The notes under the pieces are model-generated. The model did no database searches. It was not told where the DNA came from and saw nothing but the letters and a program-made list of their open reading frames with translations. This document shows, one piece after another, positions 45,130-56,535 of a stretch of DNA of 64,000 bases. How positions within the stretch are numbered: the stretch's first letter is position 1; each line of letters begins with the position of its first letter. Made by a program: the position numbers and the translations under genes. Source of the stretch: Vombatus ursinus. Lineage: Eukaryota > Chordata > Mammalia > Diprotodontia > Vombatidae. The DNA is taken from contig NW_020954556.1 in NCBI RefSeq assembly GCF_900497805.2, positions 28,787,671-28,851,670 of the forward strand. The letters run 5' to 3'.

Positions 45130-46635
45130 AATGTGACCTATTCACTTTAAATCCTCTCCCATATAAAAACTCTTCTCTTAATTACTGCCAAATGTAGTTG
45201 ACTTAGGAAACTATATGCCCCAAAGTGATCTTCAGTTGGAATGATTCTGGTACTGTAAACTAATAAACTTCAGGACTAGCTACAAAATAGCTAATACAAG
45301 TTGTTGGAAGAAATTAAATATGCTCTCAGGAAAAAAAAAAAACCAAAAACCTGATTGTTCCATAAATAACAGATTACCTGGCTCTATTATCTGACTGAAG
45401 TGATATACATGACAAATGTTATAAAGCATTATTGATGAACATAAAAAAAGCTATTTTCCAATTCTGCATAGAATTAGGAATACATTCCTTAAGTTACCAA
45501 CTCAATTCTCAAGAATCCTGGATGGAATTAGCTGTATGTGTTCATGCAAAAGATGTGTGGAATTTAATTAATGTTTCACCAGTAAAAAGAATCCAAACAT
45601 TTTTATAGCACTCCAAACTATTCAGAAAGTGGTATTTCTTAATCCAAAGTATCAATCCAAATATTTAGACTTCTTTTTGGATGAGGAATTCTTATTGTTG
45701 AGTAGCCAACATCTGACTGTGTTCTGAACTAGAATATGCAAGAGCAAGAATGTTTTAAACATAATATTTCCAACATTTTTTTTAATCAATTCAGTATTAG
45801 TGAGTCCATAAGCCTGAGATTCTACTGCCACCTAAGGATAAAAAATATATAACTACTACTAAATTAATCTTAGAAGAACACCATGAAATCTAAGCAAGAT
45901 TAAAAAATAAAACATTACAGGAAGATGACAAAAAAGGGAAGCAGGGAGTAGATGTTACCAATCTCAGTATTTATCCCCCTCTAAACATAATAGCCAAAGT
46001 TAATTTTATTTTAATTAATGTTCGTTATTCTACTTTTCAGAGTCAAGTTTAATTTTTTATTTAACATCTGATGATTAATAGAGGGCACAGCTAAAGCCTG
46101 TTCAAAAATTCTTGAAATTAGGAGTCAACACAATAATTGCCTTTTCACAAATTTGCTTTATTTGAAAAAATAAAAGGAAGGAAAGAAAGAAAAAATGAGA
46201 GGCATAACAGTTTTTACACCACCATTTTATAAAATGTGTTATACAAAGGAGATGCCTTCTCCACAAGTTAATTGAAGATGAAGTAAAAACAAAGGTAAAA
46301 ACGGTGCAAAGAAAAGGATTAAATTCCAAAACACACACTAGCTTTTTTTCACAAGAGACAAAATATCCTCTCTAGAAACTCCACAAAAGAAATCTGATCC
46401 GGAGGCTATATACAATGAACAATAGGTAAATACCACTCTTTGAAAAAGAAAGTTGATACTGAAGGGAAGCAGTGTCCTCATTCTATAAATTTGATACCAA
46501 CTCCCTTCTGGGCCTGTTTTCACCGTCCAAGTCCAAGCTGCTCTCCAAAATTTTCTGGCCCGTACAAAGTAACTAGGCCCTTTCCTTTTCATTAAAGCCT
46601 TGAATTTTAAAATCAGTATGCCATATACTGGGTGA
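45130..46635. other. Unassigned interval
   Basis: About 1.5 kb without a recognised family. Antisense frames of 78 and 84 codons (46102, 46338) have no domain. An imperfect CTCF-like 'ctgccacctaagg' at 45826-45838 was judged too weak to call. Confidence 0.4.
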
Positions 46636-46639
46636 AGCT

Positions 46640-46990
46640 ATAGATTTTGGGATTATCAGCTCCCTATCCTGGCATTCAGAGACTTCAACTCAGTTTCAAT
46701 TTATCTTCCTGGCCTTATCTCACATTACAGCCTTTTAGGAACCCTATATTCCAGTCAAGCTGATTCACAGTTTTCTGAAATCATCCTACTTTTTGCACTT
46801 TTGTTCATGCTTACTTTCACACCTGAAATACACTCCTTTCCCACCCCTGCTGAAATCCTTCCTTCATTGCCCAGCATACTTGCCCAGTCCTTCATGAAGC
46901 ATTCCCTAATCACCCAAGCCAAGTAATATTTTCCTCCTCATTCCCAGAGCACTTTCTTTAGTACTTTTCTTACAGCATGAACCACCATCT
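46640..46990 (+). repeat. L2 fragment
   Basis: L2 coding-end order: 'aacccta.attccagtcaagctgattcac', 'acacctgaaatacactcctttcccacccctgctgaaatccttcc', 'tccttcatgaagcattccctaatcac'. Confidence 0.65.
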
Positions 46991-47109
46991 ATCCTGAAAG
47001 ATACTCATATTTCTTACTTCCTCTACTCGAAATCCCTCATAGCACTTTGTTACTTAATAACTTGAAACTGCACTAAGACTTTTGGGACACCCTGTATAAT
47101 GTTCCAATT

Positions 47110-47262
47110 TATTATAATTGTATTCTAGCTCTGCCACTTACTACCTGTGACTATAAGCCAGTCATCTAAACCCTGAGTCCATTTCCTCATCTGTAAAACG
47201 TGAGATTAACCTAGATGAACTTCAAGTCTACTTTCAGCTCTAAATCTAAACCTATAATCCAT
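47110..47262 (+). repeat. MIR3, sense
   Basis: 'tctagctctgccacttactacctgtgac', 'atttcctcatctgtaaaacgtgagatta', 'ctttcagctctaaatc'. Confidence 0.8.
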
Positions 47263-47264
47263 TG

Positions 47265-47875
47265 TCGACTCCCCTACTAGATTATAAACTTCTTGAAGGC
47301 AAGAACTACAGCTGTCCTTTGGGGCATTTTCTTTTTTCAATTAATTTTTTTTCAATTGATAAGCATTTATTTTGTCTCCATGCCTCTTCTCCATACAGGG
47401 GGAAGAAAAAAAAAACCCTTGTAACAAATAAGCATAGCCAAGCAAAACAAATTCTGACATTGGCTATGTCCAAAAATGCGCATCTCATTTTACATACTGA
47501 GTCTATCACCCTCTCTGTCAGGGGGTAGGTAACCTTTTCACCACTGTGAATCTGGACTCATGGCTGGTCACTGTGTTGATCAGAGATCTTAAGTCTTTTC
47601 AAAGTCATTCCATTTTACAATGTGGTTGTTACTATGTATCAGTTCATGTCTTCCTGGATTATTCTGAAATGGCCTCTTTCATCATTTTCAGGGCACAACA
47701 GTATTCTATTACATTCATATACCATAACTTGTTCATCCATTCCCCAAATGATAAGCACTGTCTTAGTTTTCCAGTTCCTTGCCACCATGAAAAGAGCATC
47801 AGTGACTCTTTATTCACTTCTAAAATCCCAGCACCTGACATGAGTAAATGACCAAAAAAATGTTTCCTGAACTGA
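47265..47875 (+). mobile_element. L2 3'UTR carrying an antisense L1 insertion
   Basis: 'cccctactagattataaacttcttgaaggcaag' (47270-47302) and 'aatcccagcacctgacatgagtaaatgacc' (47825-47855) are the two halves of an L2 3'UTR. Confidence 0.7.
47330..47815 (-). mobile_element. L1 3' region, antisense
   Basis: Antisense of an L1 3' end: T-rich start ('ttttttttcaattgataagcatttatttt'), 'agggggaagaaaaaaaaaacccttgtaac', 'caacagtattctattacattcatatacc', 'aacttgttcatccattccccaaatgataagc', 'agttccttgccaccatgaaaag'. The 101- and 73-codon frames here are by-products. Confidence 0.8.
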
Positions 47876-48218
47876 ATTAAATAACTCATATTTATAAAGC
47901 TCTTTAAAGTTTGTGAAGCACTTTACATGTCTGGGGTGGGGAAAGGGAGACACAGGATGGGAGGAATAAGGGGAATTTGAACATTCCTGTTCAATTGATT
48001 TTTGCCTCAGCACAGTGGAGGAAATTATAGATTATAAAGGGCAAGGCAACAAAAACAATAAGAGACTAAAATCTTAGACGTATCCACATTCTATGACCCT
48101 TTTATAAAGAGAGAAGAAATTTTTTCAGTCAAGCATGATATAATTGGAGAACAGCTAGCCATTGGCTTACTGAAGGATGGGCCACATCCCTGGTAGTCCT
48201 TTAAAAAGACCCACTCTC

Positions 48219-48355
48219 AGGGGTAGAGCATCAGCCCTGGAGTCAGGAGGACCTGAGTTCAAATCTGGCCACAGACACATAACACTCACTAGCTGTGTGA
48301 CCCTGGACAAGTCACTTAATCCCATTGCCTAGCAAAAAAAAACAAAAACAAAAAC
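48219..48355 (+). mobile_element. tRNA-derived SINE, 5'-truncated
   Basis: Starts at 'ggggtagagcatcagccctgg', so the first part of the head is absent. The body is well kept and the tail is AAAAC-type. Flanks 'acccactctc' (48208-48218) and 'acctactctc' (48361-48372) suggest a target duplication with one change. Confidence 0.88.
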
Positions 48356-48584
48356 CAAAAAACCTACTCTCCAGATCTTAGGAGTATGACCTCTGTGAGT
48401 ACTGAACAAAGTCTGCCCTGGCTGTTGAGAGTTGGGCTGTGGAGAATAACAAGTCCAAGCAGCCCAGCTAAGTGACCTACCCAGCAATCTACTGTGGCCA
48501 GAAGCAGTAACATGAGGATACTATGAAAAAGGAAAGGTTCTCAGGGCCCTACAGAGCCCTACAGTGCTAGTGCATGTGAGCTGC

Positions 48585-48830
48585 CTGGACCATATGTGTT
48601 CCTTATGTATTTGCCTCTCTACTAGAACATTCTATATACATATACATTCTATGTATGTATCCATTCTTCCCACTGACTGTATGTATAATTGTAGGACAGT
48701 ATAACACACTTTTATGGGTGGAATGTTTTGTTACTATTACTCATGCAATACCATCTCAGTAAATGCGTTTGCTTTGACTTACATGTGTCCTCTGGCTGAC
48801 CATTAAAGGAAAATGCATACAGTGCACAAT
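48585..48830 (+). repeat. Unclassified LTR-like repeat, copy 2
   Basis: Counterpart of 13225-13475: 'gttccttatgtatttgcctctc', 'ataacacacttttatgggtggaatgttttgttac', 'catctcagtaaatgcgtttgctttgac', 'ctggctgaccattaaagg'. Ends unknown, possible solo-LTR fossil. Confidence 0.45.
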
Positions 48831-48939
48831 AGTTTTAGGAGTGTGGACCACAATGTACATTAAACCTGGGGGTGGACACAAACCAAGGGCCCCAAGCTTC
48901 AAGTTGGGGGAAACAGCCCAGAAAGGACTGATGTATGTG

Positions 48940-49100
48940 TATATACATTACCTCATTTGATCTTCAAAATAACCCTGTGAAGTAGGTGCTATTATTAACT
49001 CCCTTTTACAAAAAGAGAAACCTAGATCCTAAGTCTCACAGGTGTTGGAGGCAGGCAAGATTTGGAGCCAGGTCTGAATTCAGGCAGAGTGGGTTATCAC
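48940..49100 (-). repeat. MIR, antisense
   Basis: 'cattacctcatttgatcttcaaaataaccctgtgaagtaggtgctattattaac', 'ctcacaggtgttggaggcaggcaagatttg'. Confidence 0.8.
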
Positions 49101-49348
49101 TGGATAAGAATTTGTTCGTACAGAAAACAAATAAATAAACTCAAACACTAAACTCTTCTAAGTTTACCTACAAGGAAAACTCCAACTGGACAGTTGCCAA
49201 GCACCTCTAGTTTTCCTAAAACTATAGAACGGTATAAGAAAACAAAATATCCAACAAAATGACCTCTAACTATGCTTCCAGATTCCTGCAGTCCCCAAAA
49301 CTCCTTTTTCAAAAACCAAGTTTGAGTAGTTACAGAAATAATCTCCTC

Positions 49349-49835
49349 AAGACTTGTATGGACTGATGCTAAGTGAAGTGAGCAGAACCAGGAAAACATA
49401 CACAGTAACAGCCACATTGTGCAACAACTGACTTTGATAGACTTAGCTCTTCTCAGCAATGCAAGGATCTAAGGCATCTCCGAAAGTCTCATGATGGAAA
49501 ATGCTATCCATATCTAGAGAAAGAACTATGGAATCTGAATACAGATCAAAGCATACTCTTTGCTCTTTTTTTTCCTTCTGTTTTGTTTTGTTTTCTCTTT
49601 CTTGTGGTTCCTCCTATTGGTTCTAATTCTTCTTTAAAACATGACTAATGTGAAAACATGTTTAATAGGAATGTATATGTAGAGCCTGTATCAGATTGCA
49701 CACCATCCTGGGGAGGGAGGGGGAGAAAATTTAAAACTCAAAAGCTTATGGAAGTGAATGTTGAAAACTAAAAATAAATTAATTTTTAAAAAAAAAGGGG
49801 GGGAAGCAGTTCAACAAAAACAAAACAAAACAAAA
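49349..49835 (+). mobile_element. L1 3' end insertion with extended tail
   Basis: 5'-truncated L1 beginning 'aagacttgtatggactgatgc', with the usual 3'UTR ('agcagaaccaggaaaac', 'gagaaagaactatggaatctgaat', 'gactaatgtgaaaacatgtttaat') and terminus 'gaatgttgaaaactaaaaataaatt' plus A-run (49789-49797). After the A-run come G7 and 'aagcagttcaac' and an (AAAAC)n tract. The flanks are 'agaaataatctcctc' (49334-49348) and 'agaaataatctgctc' (49836-49850). Confidence 0.87.
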
Positions 49836-50044
49836 AGAAATAATCTGCTCTCCATCCCTCAGAGACACACGATTATAGTTAGCTGAATGGTAACTATCAT
49901 GTAAACAGAATCCCACAGCTCTGAGATAGTGTGGCCAAGAGTTGTGAGATGCACAAATTTTTAAAAAATTATTTCAGGTCTTTCTTTTTATATTACTCCT
50001 AATTCTCAGACAAAACACAAGGTCACAGGATTTAAAAAGACGGG

Positions 50045-50385
50045 GCTATCAACAGTCACTGAATGCCTATTTGCCAGGCATTATTCTAGGCAGTGGGTGT
50101 AAAAATAAAAAATAAGATGGTCGCTTCAAGGAGCTTAAATTCTACTGGGGATAAGGGTAAGAAATAATAGACTCTCAGGTAAGTAAATACAGGAGATATG
50201 TAAAATCAATTCAAAATGAGGGGGGGCAGAAAGGGGAAGAAGATTCTAACAACTTAAGAAAATCAAGAAGCCTTGGAATGAGTTAGCGAGTCTAAGGTGA
50301 GGAGGGACAGCCTAGAGGTAGGAGATGAATTCTATGCACAATGAACAGCAAGTAGACTAGTAGGACAGAGATTATTTAAAATGTA
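50045..50385 (-). repeat. L2 fragment, antisense
   Basis: Antisense tail ('caacagtcactgaatgcctatttgcc', 'cttcaaggagcttaaattctactgg') and the coding-end complement ('atgagttagcgagtctaagg'). Confidence 0.65.
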
Positions 50386-50439
50386 ATATGATATACATAC
50401 ATATACATACACACACATGTAGCTTTTACATGCCTTCTC

Positions 50440-50470
50440 ATAAGGGAGAAGGAAGGAAGGAAGGAAGGAA
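50440..50470. repeat. (GGAA)n simple repeat
   Basis: Short GGAA run directly before a MIR; a CA-rich stretch lies just upstream at 50395-50420. Confidence 0.9.
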
Positions 50471-50730
50471 ATATTTATTTAGCACCTACTATGTGCCAAG
50501 TAGTATGCTAAGCACTTTCCAAATATTATCCTCATTTGATCCTCATAACAACCCTGTAAGGTAAATGTTATTATGATCTTCATTTAACAGTTGAATCAAC
50601 TGAGGCAGACACAGATTCAGTGACTTGCCCAGAGTCACACTGCTAGTGAGTATCTGAAGCTAGATTTGAACTCAGATCTTCCTGACTTCAGATCCAGCAC
50701 TATATTCACTGCCACCTACTTACCTCTAGG
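50465..50730 (-). repeat. MIR/THER-type SINE, antisense, nearly full
   Basis: Well kept complement: 'tttatttagcacctactatgtgcc', 'cctcataacaaccctgtaaggtaaatg', 'ttgaatcaactgaggcagac', 'gacttgcccagagtcacactgctag', 'agatttgaactcagatcttcctgac', 'attcactgccacctac'. Confidence 0.88.
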
Positions 50731-50814
50731 GATAGGAAAGAGACCTATGATTTCACTAATACAGGAAATTCTCAAGTGAGGAAAGGTTAGCATTCTATCA
50801 AGACACTCTCTGCA

Positions 50815-50965
50815 ATCTACAATCTTAAAGAATTGCCTAGAGCCCTGAGAAGTTAAATCACATGCCCAGGATCACATAACCAGTAAGTATTAGAGGTGGG
50901 ATGCGAACCAAGGTATTCCTGGCCAACACAGTCTTGTACCCACTATGGTGTGTTGCTTCTGGAAC
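50815..50965 (-). repeat. MIR, antisense, decayed
   Basis: 'gagaagttaaatcacatgcccaggatcacataaccagtaag', 'gatgcgaaccaaggtattcctgg'. Confidence 0.65.
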
Positions 50966-51139
50966 AAAGTCATGAGGCCTATAAAATTAATAATATTCAA
51001 GGACATTCAGGAATGTTTTCTTTAATTTCTGGAGTGATTCTAAACCGGGTCAGTTTATTCTGGCTACATGAACCTAGAACTTAGGTGCAGGTTGTCTGGG
51101 CTCTAAGGCCTGCTCTCTACTCACTACACCACACTGTCT

Positions 51140-51245
51140 CTTATATCAAATGACATCATACTTGTAAAGTGCTTAGCACAGTGCCTGGCACATAGTAGGT
51201 GCCATATAAATGCTAGCTATTGTTGCTGTGGTTGTTGTTGATCAA
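51140..51245 (+). repeat. MIR 3' half, sense
   Basis: 'acttgtaaagtgcttagcacagtgcctggcacatagtaggtgccatataaatgctagctattg'. Confidence 0.85.
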
Positions 51246-52117
51246 ATGAAAATAAAGACTTTCTTTAAATCAGCTTTCTGGAGAACTCACATGAGAATTA
51301 TGACACTCTTTTCACAACATTCAATCAGTACCATTATGATTTTGAACTGAAAAGTACATAGTAAATGTTTTGGTCCTCTGAACAAGCAATCTTTTATTTA
51401 AGATAAAGTTCTAATAATCACTAAAAATACTTGAGAAATCACATAGTACTTGTGATCAAATGATCTACAAGGCACTTTTCTTATTAACTGAAAATGTTAT
51501 TTGTCCCTATTAACGTTATGGGGTGGATTAGCGAACTTTCTAAGAGAGAAGAATGAAGCACTCCCAGTTCTTGATATTTTTTTTTAGCCAAGCTCTTTGA
51601 AACACAATTCACATTTTACATTTTTTCCAAATATTAAACTTCAGTAGTTTAATCAATTAATAGTAGAACCATAGCATTTTCATCAATATTTGAGCCAAGG
51701 AATTTCTTTTCAAAGAATATTTGAAAATATTATATTCACACTGCTTAGGGTAAACATAGCCACAGTTTTTCATGAAAGAAAATTTTCATATACAAGTAAT
51801 GCATTCCTGTCCTAGTGATATAAACTAACAACGAACAAGTTTTAAGTGTTTAAAATTCAGTTTACAAGGGAAAAATTTTAATGGCTAAGCTGGCTTTTGA
51901 TTAAGGAAAATTAAGTTGATCCATAAATGAGTTTATTTCCAAAATAAATGTTTTCCTTACTGACAGTGTTGCTTTATAAATGTTAAAGCACTAAATAAAT
52001 GTGAACAATTAATATTATTATTGTCCAAAGTCACAGAGCTGATAAGTGGCGGAATACGGATTCAAAACCATGCTTTTAATAATAAAAAAATTCCACTTCT
52101 GAAGTACCAAAGTCTCA
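51246..52117. other. Mostly unassigned interval
   Basis: AT-rich. Only a weak MIR-like trace at 51965-52080 ('gtccaaagtcacagagctgataagtgg'). No gene seen. Confidence 0.4.
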
Positions 52118-52131
52118 CCACCAGGTGGCAG
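52118..52131 (+). promoter_or_regulatory. Candidate CTCF binding motif
   Basis: CCACCAGGTGGCAG, preceded by 'tca' and followed by 'taatg', matches the CTCF core at every constrained position. Orientation is plus, opposite to the site at 31210, so the two point away from each other. Occupancy is unknown. Confidence 0.6.
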
Positions 52132-53429
52132 TAATGACTAAATATTCATGAAATTTGAGAAAAAGTGTGGCCTTATAATACAATATTGTATTTTCACCAA
52201 CGTGTCTTCCCTAACCTCAAAATATTTTAATTTGGAGCATGTGTTTAAGATCGAAAGAATTATTTTGGGGCAAATATAAAGAAGTAAGCGTTAAAAGTCA
52301 AATGGATTTTATGTCCTCTTCCAAATTCCTTCTAGTAATACCAATCAAAACCCATCCTCATATGCCCACACATCCAGCAGGACTCTTCTCCATGTTCTCG
52401 TATAAGCTTGACACAGAAGGTTAATTCAATACGCTGAAGGACTGCCTTGCTTTTCATTAACATCAAGGAAATACCAGTGTAATATGTGGACTGTCCAGCA
52501 GTTATCCTTCACTCTTGCCCCATATCCAGCCCATCTTTATTTTCAATTATATATTTCCTTGATGACATTCTTTATATAGCTTCTCCTTCATAATTTCTTG
52601 TTTGTAAGATGTCACAGCCCAGGCCCACCATGTAACTCTCAATGGTCCTTTGGATGATCCTCAATTTCACTTCTTGACACACTGGGACACTATAGGACTT
52701 GAAGCCACAAAACACTGCCTTTTATTTCAGGAAGAACTTGGGTCATTAAAATAATTCTACAATTCTTCGAAGGCAATCCAACTCATTTTCTCCCTCCTCC
52801 TCCTCCTGCTCAATTCTAGGTCCAGCTCATTGTCCATCTGCAGTTCTTGTCCAAGATACATGTAATAGACAAGTTCTATAGACTGTTATTTGAATTCATA
52901 TCATAGTATGGACAATAAGCATTCTTTATCCACTGGATTTTTCCTATATGGATAGTTAGGTCAAACTCAATTAGGAGGCTCTGGGGTTTGATGCAATCAG
53001 GACACTGTCATTCCCAAATAGGAGTATTATAAAATAGGAATTTCTCTTTGGATTCTTCACTAGAGATTGTCCATGACAGTGATGAAGACCTTTGGTCATC
53101 AGAGGGCAGAACAAAGTTATTTCTATTGTTATTTCTTTCAGGGAACCTTGTATCATTTTGACATAAGTTTGACCTAATAGAACAGTCTCTAAAAAAACTC
53201 TTTTCTCAGTGAACCAAATTCTTTTTCTAGTTACCAAAAAATAGGCACAGTGAGATTTTTTTATCCTGTATGCTCTACATCTTTTAGGTAATTGTATGAT
53301 ATGGTATATCACTTGTGAGAGCCCTCATACCCCTTTCTAATAAAATCATCAAAAATGCCACTAATATATTTGTAGATTGTTCCCTTAAATTTTTTATGAA
53401 GACAGAAATATACAGCAAGCATATGGTTC

Positions 53430-54893
53430 AGTCCTTTTACTCCTCCCTAATTGATTCCCTCTCTCACTCCCCAAACCAAGTCTCTCCTCAATCATCAACA
53501 AGCATTTGCTTATTTATTAAGTGCTTACTACATCTGAGGCACTATGCTAAGCACTGGGGATACAGGACAAAAATGAAATGCCTCCAAGGAGATTATGTTC
53601 CTCAAACATCTCATTCCTCTCTTTTCATTCCTCTTGATTTCTCTCTAGCATTTGACATTGCTGACTACCCCCACTATTCCTGAATATTCTTTCTTTTCTG
53701 GGTTTTCGTGACACTAGTCTCTCCTGGTTCTCCTACCTGTTTGTCCACTCTCAGTCTCCTTTGCTAGCTCATCCATATCATGCTCTCTTACTTGAATGTG
53801 CCCCTAAGGATCTTTCTTGGACCCTCTTCTCTTCTCTTCTCTCTCTATACTTTCTCACTTAGTGGCTTCATCAGCTTCCATGAGTTTAATTATCACATCT
53901 TTACAGAGGACTCATAAATCTTTCTACCTAGCCCATCTTTTTGCTAAGCTCTAGTCCCACATCACCATATGCCTCTTGGACACTTCAACTTGGATGTCCC
54001 AGAGTCATCTCAAACTCTGCATATCCAAATCAGAACGCATTATCTTTCCTCTCAAACCCACACATTTTCCAAACTTTCCTACTTCTGTTGGGGGCACTAC
54101 TATTCTTCCAAATCTCTCGCTTACCCCTCATTAACAAATTTTGCCATTTCTACCTCCAACAACATCTCTTATATTCATTGCCCTTCTCATGCCTTATAAG
54201 CATAGGCATTACCTTAGTTCACACTCTCATCACCTCTTATCTAGATTTTTGCGATAGTCTCATAATTCTTCTCCCTGCCTCAAATCTCTCTTCATTCCAA
54301 TCGATCCTCCATGGAGCTGCCAAAATTATCTTCCTTTAAATCATTCCCCTGCCCAGTCAATTCCACTAGCTCTCTGTTGCCTCAAAGATAAAATGCAGAC
54401 TGTGTTGGGCATTTAAAGCCCTTCACGACTTGGCTCCAACCTATGTTTCCAGTCACATTGTACATTACTCCCCTCTTCATACTCTATGATTCCGCCAAAC
54501 TGACCTCTCTGTTTCTAACATACCACATGCCGTCTCCCATCTGAGTACCTGGCTATCCTGAATGCTTGAAAAGCGTTCCTTTATAACAACTACTTCAATG
54601 AATCCACCACTTCTTTCCAGTCTTAACTCTGTATCACCTTTTGTACAAAGCCTTTCCTGATCTCCCTGCCAGGGATCCTGATCTCAACCACTATAGCCTT
54701 CTCCCTCTAACTACCTTGCATTCATTTTGTATTAACTCTGTATATTTTTACATAGGTATATACTAATTCCCCGATAGAATATAAGTGCTTTAAGAGAAAG
54801 AACTATTTCATTTTTTGACTTCTTTTATTCTTTGTATCTCTAGCACCTAGCGTAACGTCCTGTTAATTAGTTAATTAATTGTTGTTAATGTTC
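53430..54893 (+). mobile_element. L2 LINE copy inserted in the RTE
   Basis: Runs from the RT region ('agcatttgacattgctgactac', SLAFDIADY) through 'ATSILRTHYLSS'-type sequence to LVHTLITSYLDFCDSLIIL and SLSSFQSILHGAAKIIF (frame 53941-54339), and to a 3' tail near 54880. An antisense L2 tail is embedded at about 53497-53600. It interrupts the antisense RTE between its palm and its upstream block. Confidence 0.82.
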
Positions 54894-55484
54894 CCTCAGT
54901 TGCCTTTTTCTGATAATGATAAAGTCTGAGATTTCCTTTTGGCTGTTATTGTCTTCTCCTACCCCAGATACCTTGGAAATAACAAGCTCAAAACAGTGTC
55001 GCCTTTAGTATAGACCTCCACTCGATTTAGACCAGCTGCTTTTCCTATATTTAGTTCCATCTTTAATTCATTTCTACTTCCTCTACGAGTACAAGTACAA
55101 GTAGAACTTTTATGTTAGAATCCAAATGTGGTGGCTTCACTGACCTTGACAATGAAGAGTTTGTTACAAAATCTTTGCGGTTATTTTCCATCTTTCATTT
55201 GTTTGTTGTCTTCCTTCCAGTTTCATGCTGAAATTTCCCTTGAGATGATTTTGCTTAGTTTGGTCCTTAAAATGCTTTTTCATTCTGCCACTTCTTGCTA
55301 GTGTATGAAGTGATGTTGTTCATCATTCCCCATAAGATTTTACAAAGGAATTATATTCAAAAACAGTGTTGCCATTGACTACCACATCTCTTCACTTGGG
55401 AAGTCATGTGTTCATCAAAGAAGGTGTTTTTAGGCTCTTTTGCTCTCCTCACTTTAGCAACTGATTTACATCAGTTAAACTTTC

Positions 55485-55710
55485 CTGTGACCTGAGTTCA
55501 TTTCCAGCCTCAGACACTTATCAGTTCAGAGACCCTGAGCAAGTCACCTGTTTGCTCAGTTTCTTCAACTGTAAAATGGGAATAATAATAGCACTTATGT
55601 CACAGGGCTGTTGTGAGGATCAAGTGAGATCAAATGAGATATTTGTAAGAAGGGCTTAGCACAGTGCCTGGCACATAATAGACACCATATAAATGCTTAG
55701 TTCCTTTCTC
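55485..55710 (+). repeat. MIR/THER-type SINE, sense
   Basis: 'gacctgagttcatttccagcctcagacac', 'gagcaagtcacctgtttgctcag', 'gtaaaatgggaataataatagc', 'cttagcacagtgcctggcacataatagacacc'. Sits within the antisense RTE. Confidence 0.87.
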
Positions 55711-56420
55711 TTCCTCCTTCCCCTCTATCCATTTCCCATTTTTATGGCATCAATATTCATATACTCAATATAGAAATATAGAGATCTCATTCATGTGAAT
55801 TCTCCTTCAATGACACAAATCACAAACCCATCCAAGCCTGCCCACCCTACACTTGTACATATCCTCCCATAAATTTGCCACAGGGAATCCACTCTCTGGG
55901 CTAACAGCCTTCCTTGCTTCCTCTTAATGCTATAAGAATATTAGCAAAGAACATCCCTCATTCTCACTCAGCTTTTTTTATTCATTACTCTGATAACATA
56001 TCACCTCTTTATAGTTACTTGTTATATGCTGCATTATCTTTTTCCTTTTCAGTAATAACAACATCTTGAAATAGGTCGGTTTGGAGTTGTTTTAATTGTC
56101 TATACCATATCTGTTTCTCATTTTTTCTCTTCCTTCTAGCTTTGCATTAATTTTGATCTTTGCTCTAATAACTTGGTCTAACTGCATATGGATAACTAAT
56201 TCAGCAATTATTTCCATATCAATAAGGTATGATTTCCTGTCCATTAAAATATTATAAATTTGCTTTTTTTGGTAATTATTCAGTGCTTGCCATGTCCACC
56301 TGATTTTTTTCTCAAAAAAAAAAAAAGGATTCATGATGTGCAGGCATGATATTCCTGTCTTTGGCCTCTCTTATTCCTTACTCCTGAACCATATTTTTCT
56401 ACATTTTTTTGTCCTTTCTT

Positions 56421-56535
56421 ACTTATTTTTCCCTTTGCATCAAAATCACCAAACTGACTTAATTTGGAGGATCATATTAAGATCTTCACATAATGTATCT
56501 ACCTCTTTTTTCTCCACAGATATTAGCACAAAAGC
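56421..56535. other. Short unassigned interval
   Basis: Nothing recognised between the RTE and the next L2. Confidence 0.3.

Larger units (their letters stand above)
52330..56420 (-). mobile_element. RTE-type LINE, antisense, split by an L2 and a MIR
   Basis: Minus-strand order from right to left: endonuclease C-terminus (56092-56334: IRWTW, YNILMDRKS, IRAKIKINAKLE); linker (LQTDLFQDVVITEK near 56040-56090); the block before the RT (about 55000-55100, EVEM and GKAAGLNRVEVY in shifted frames); RT (52971-53312, MIQGSLKEITIEITLF and ILLFGNDSVLIASNP, where FADD is now FGND); thumb (about 52760-52870, YMYLGQELQMDNELDLELS); and 3' end at about 52330. Foreign pieces: an L2 (about 53430-54893), a MIR (55485-55710) and an RTE-tail-like piece at 55795-55930. 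All frames are broken. Confidence 0.78.

Noticed and set aside
45826-45838. CTCF motif 'ctgccacctaagg' (minus strand)
   Set aside because: The constrained CCA at the start of the core is CCT here, so the match is too weak.
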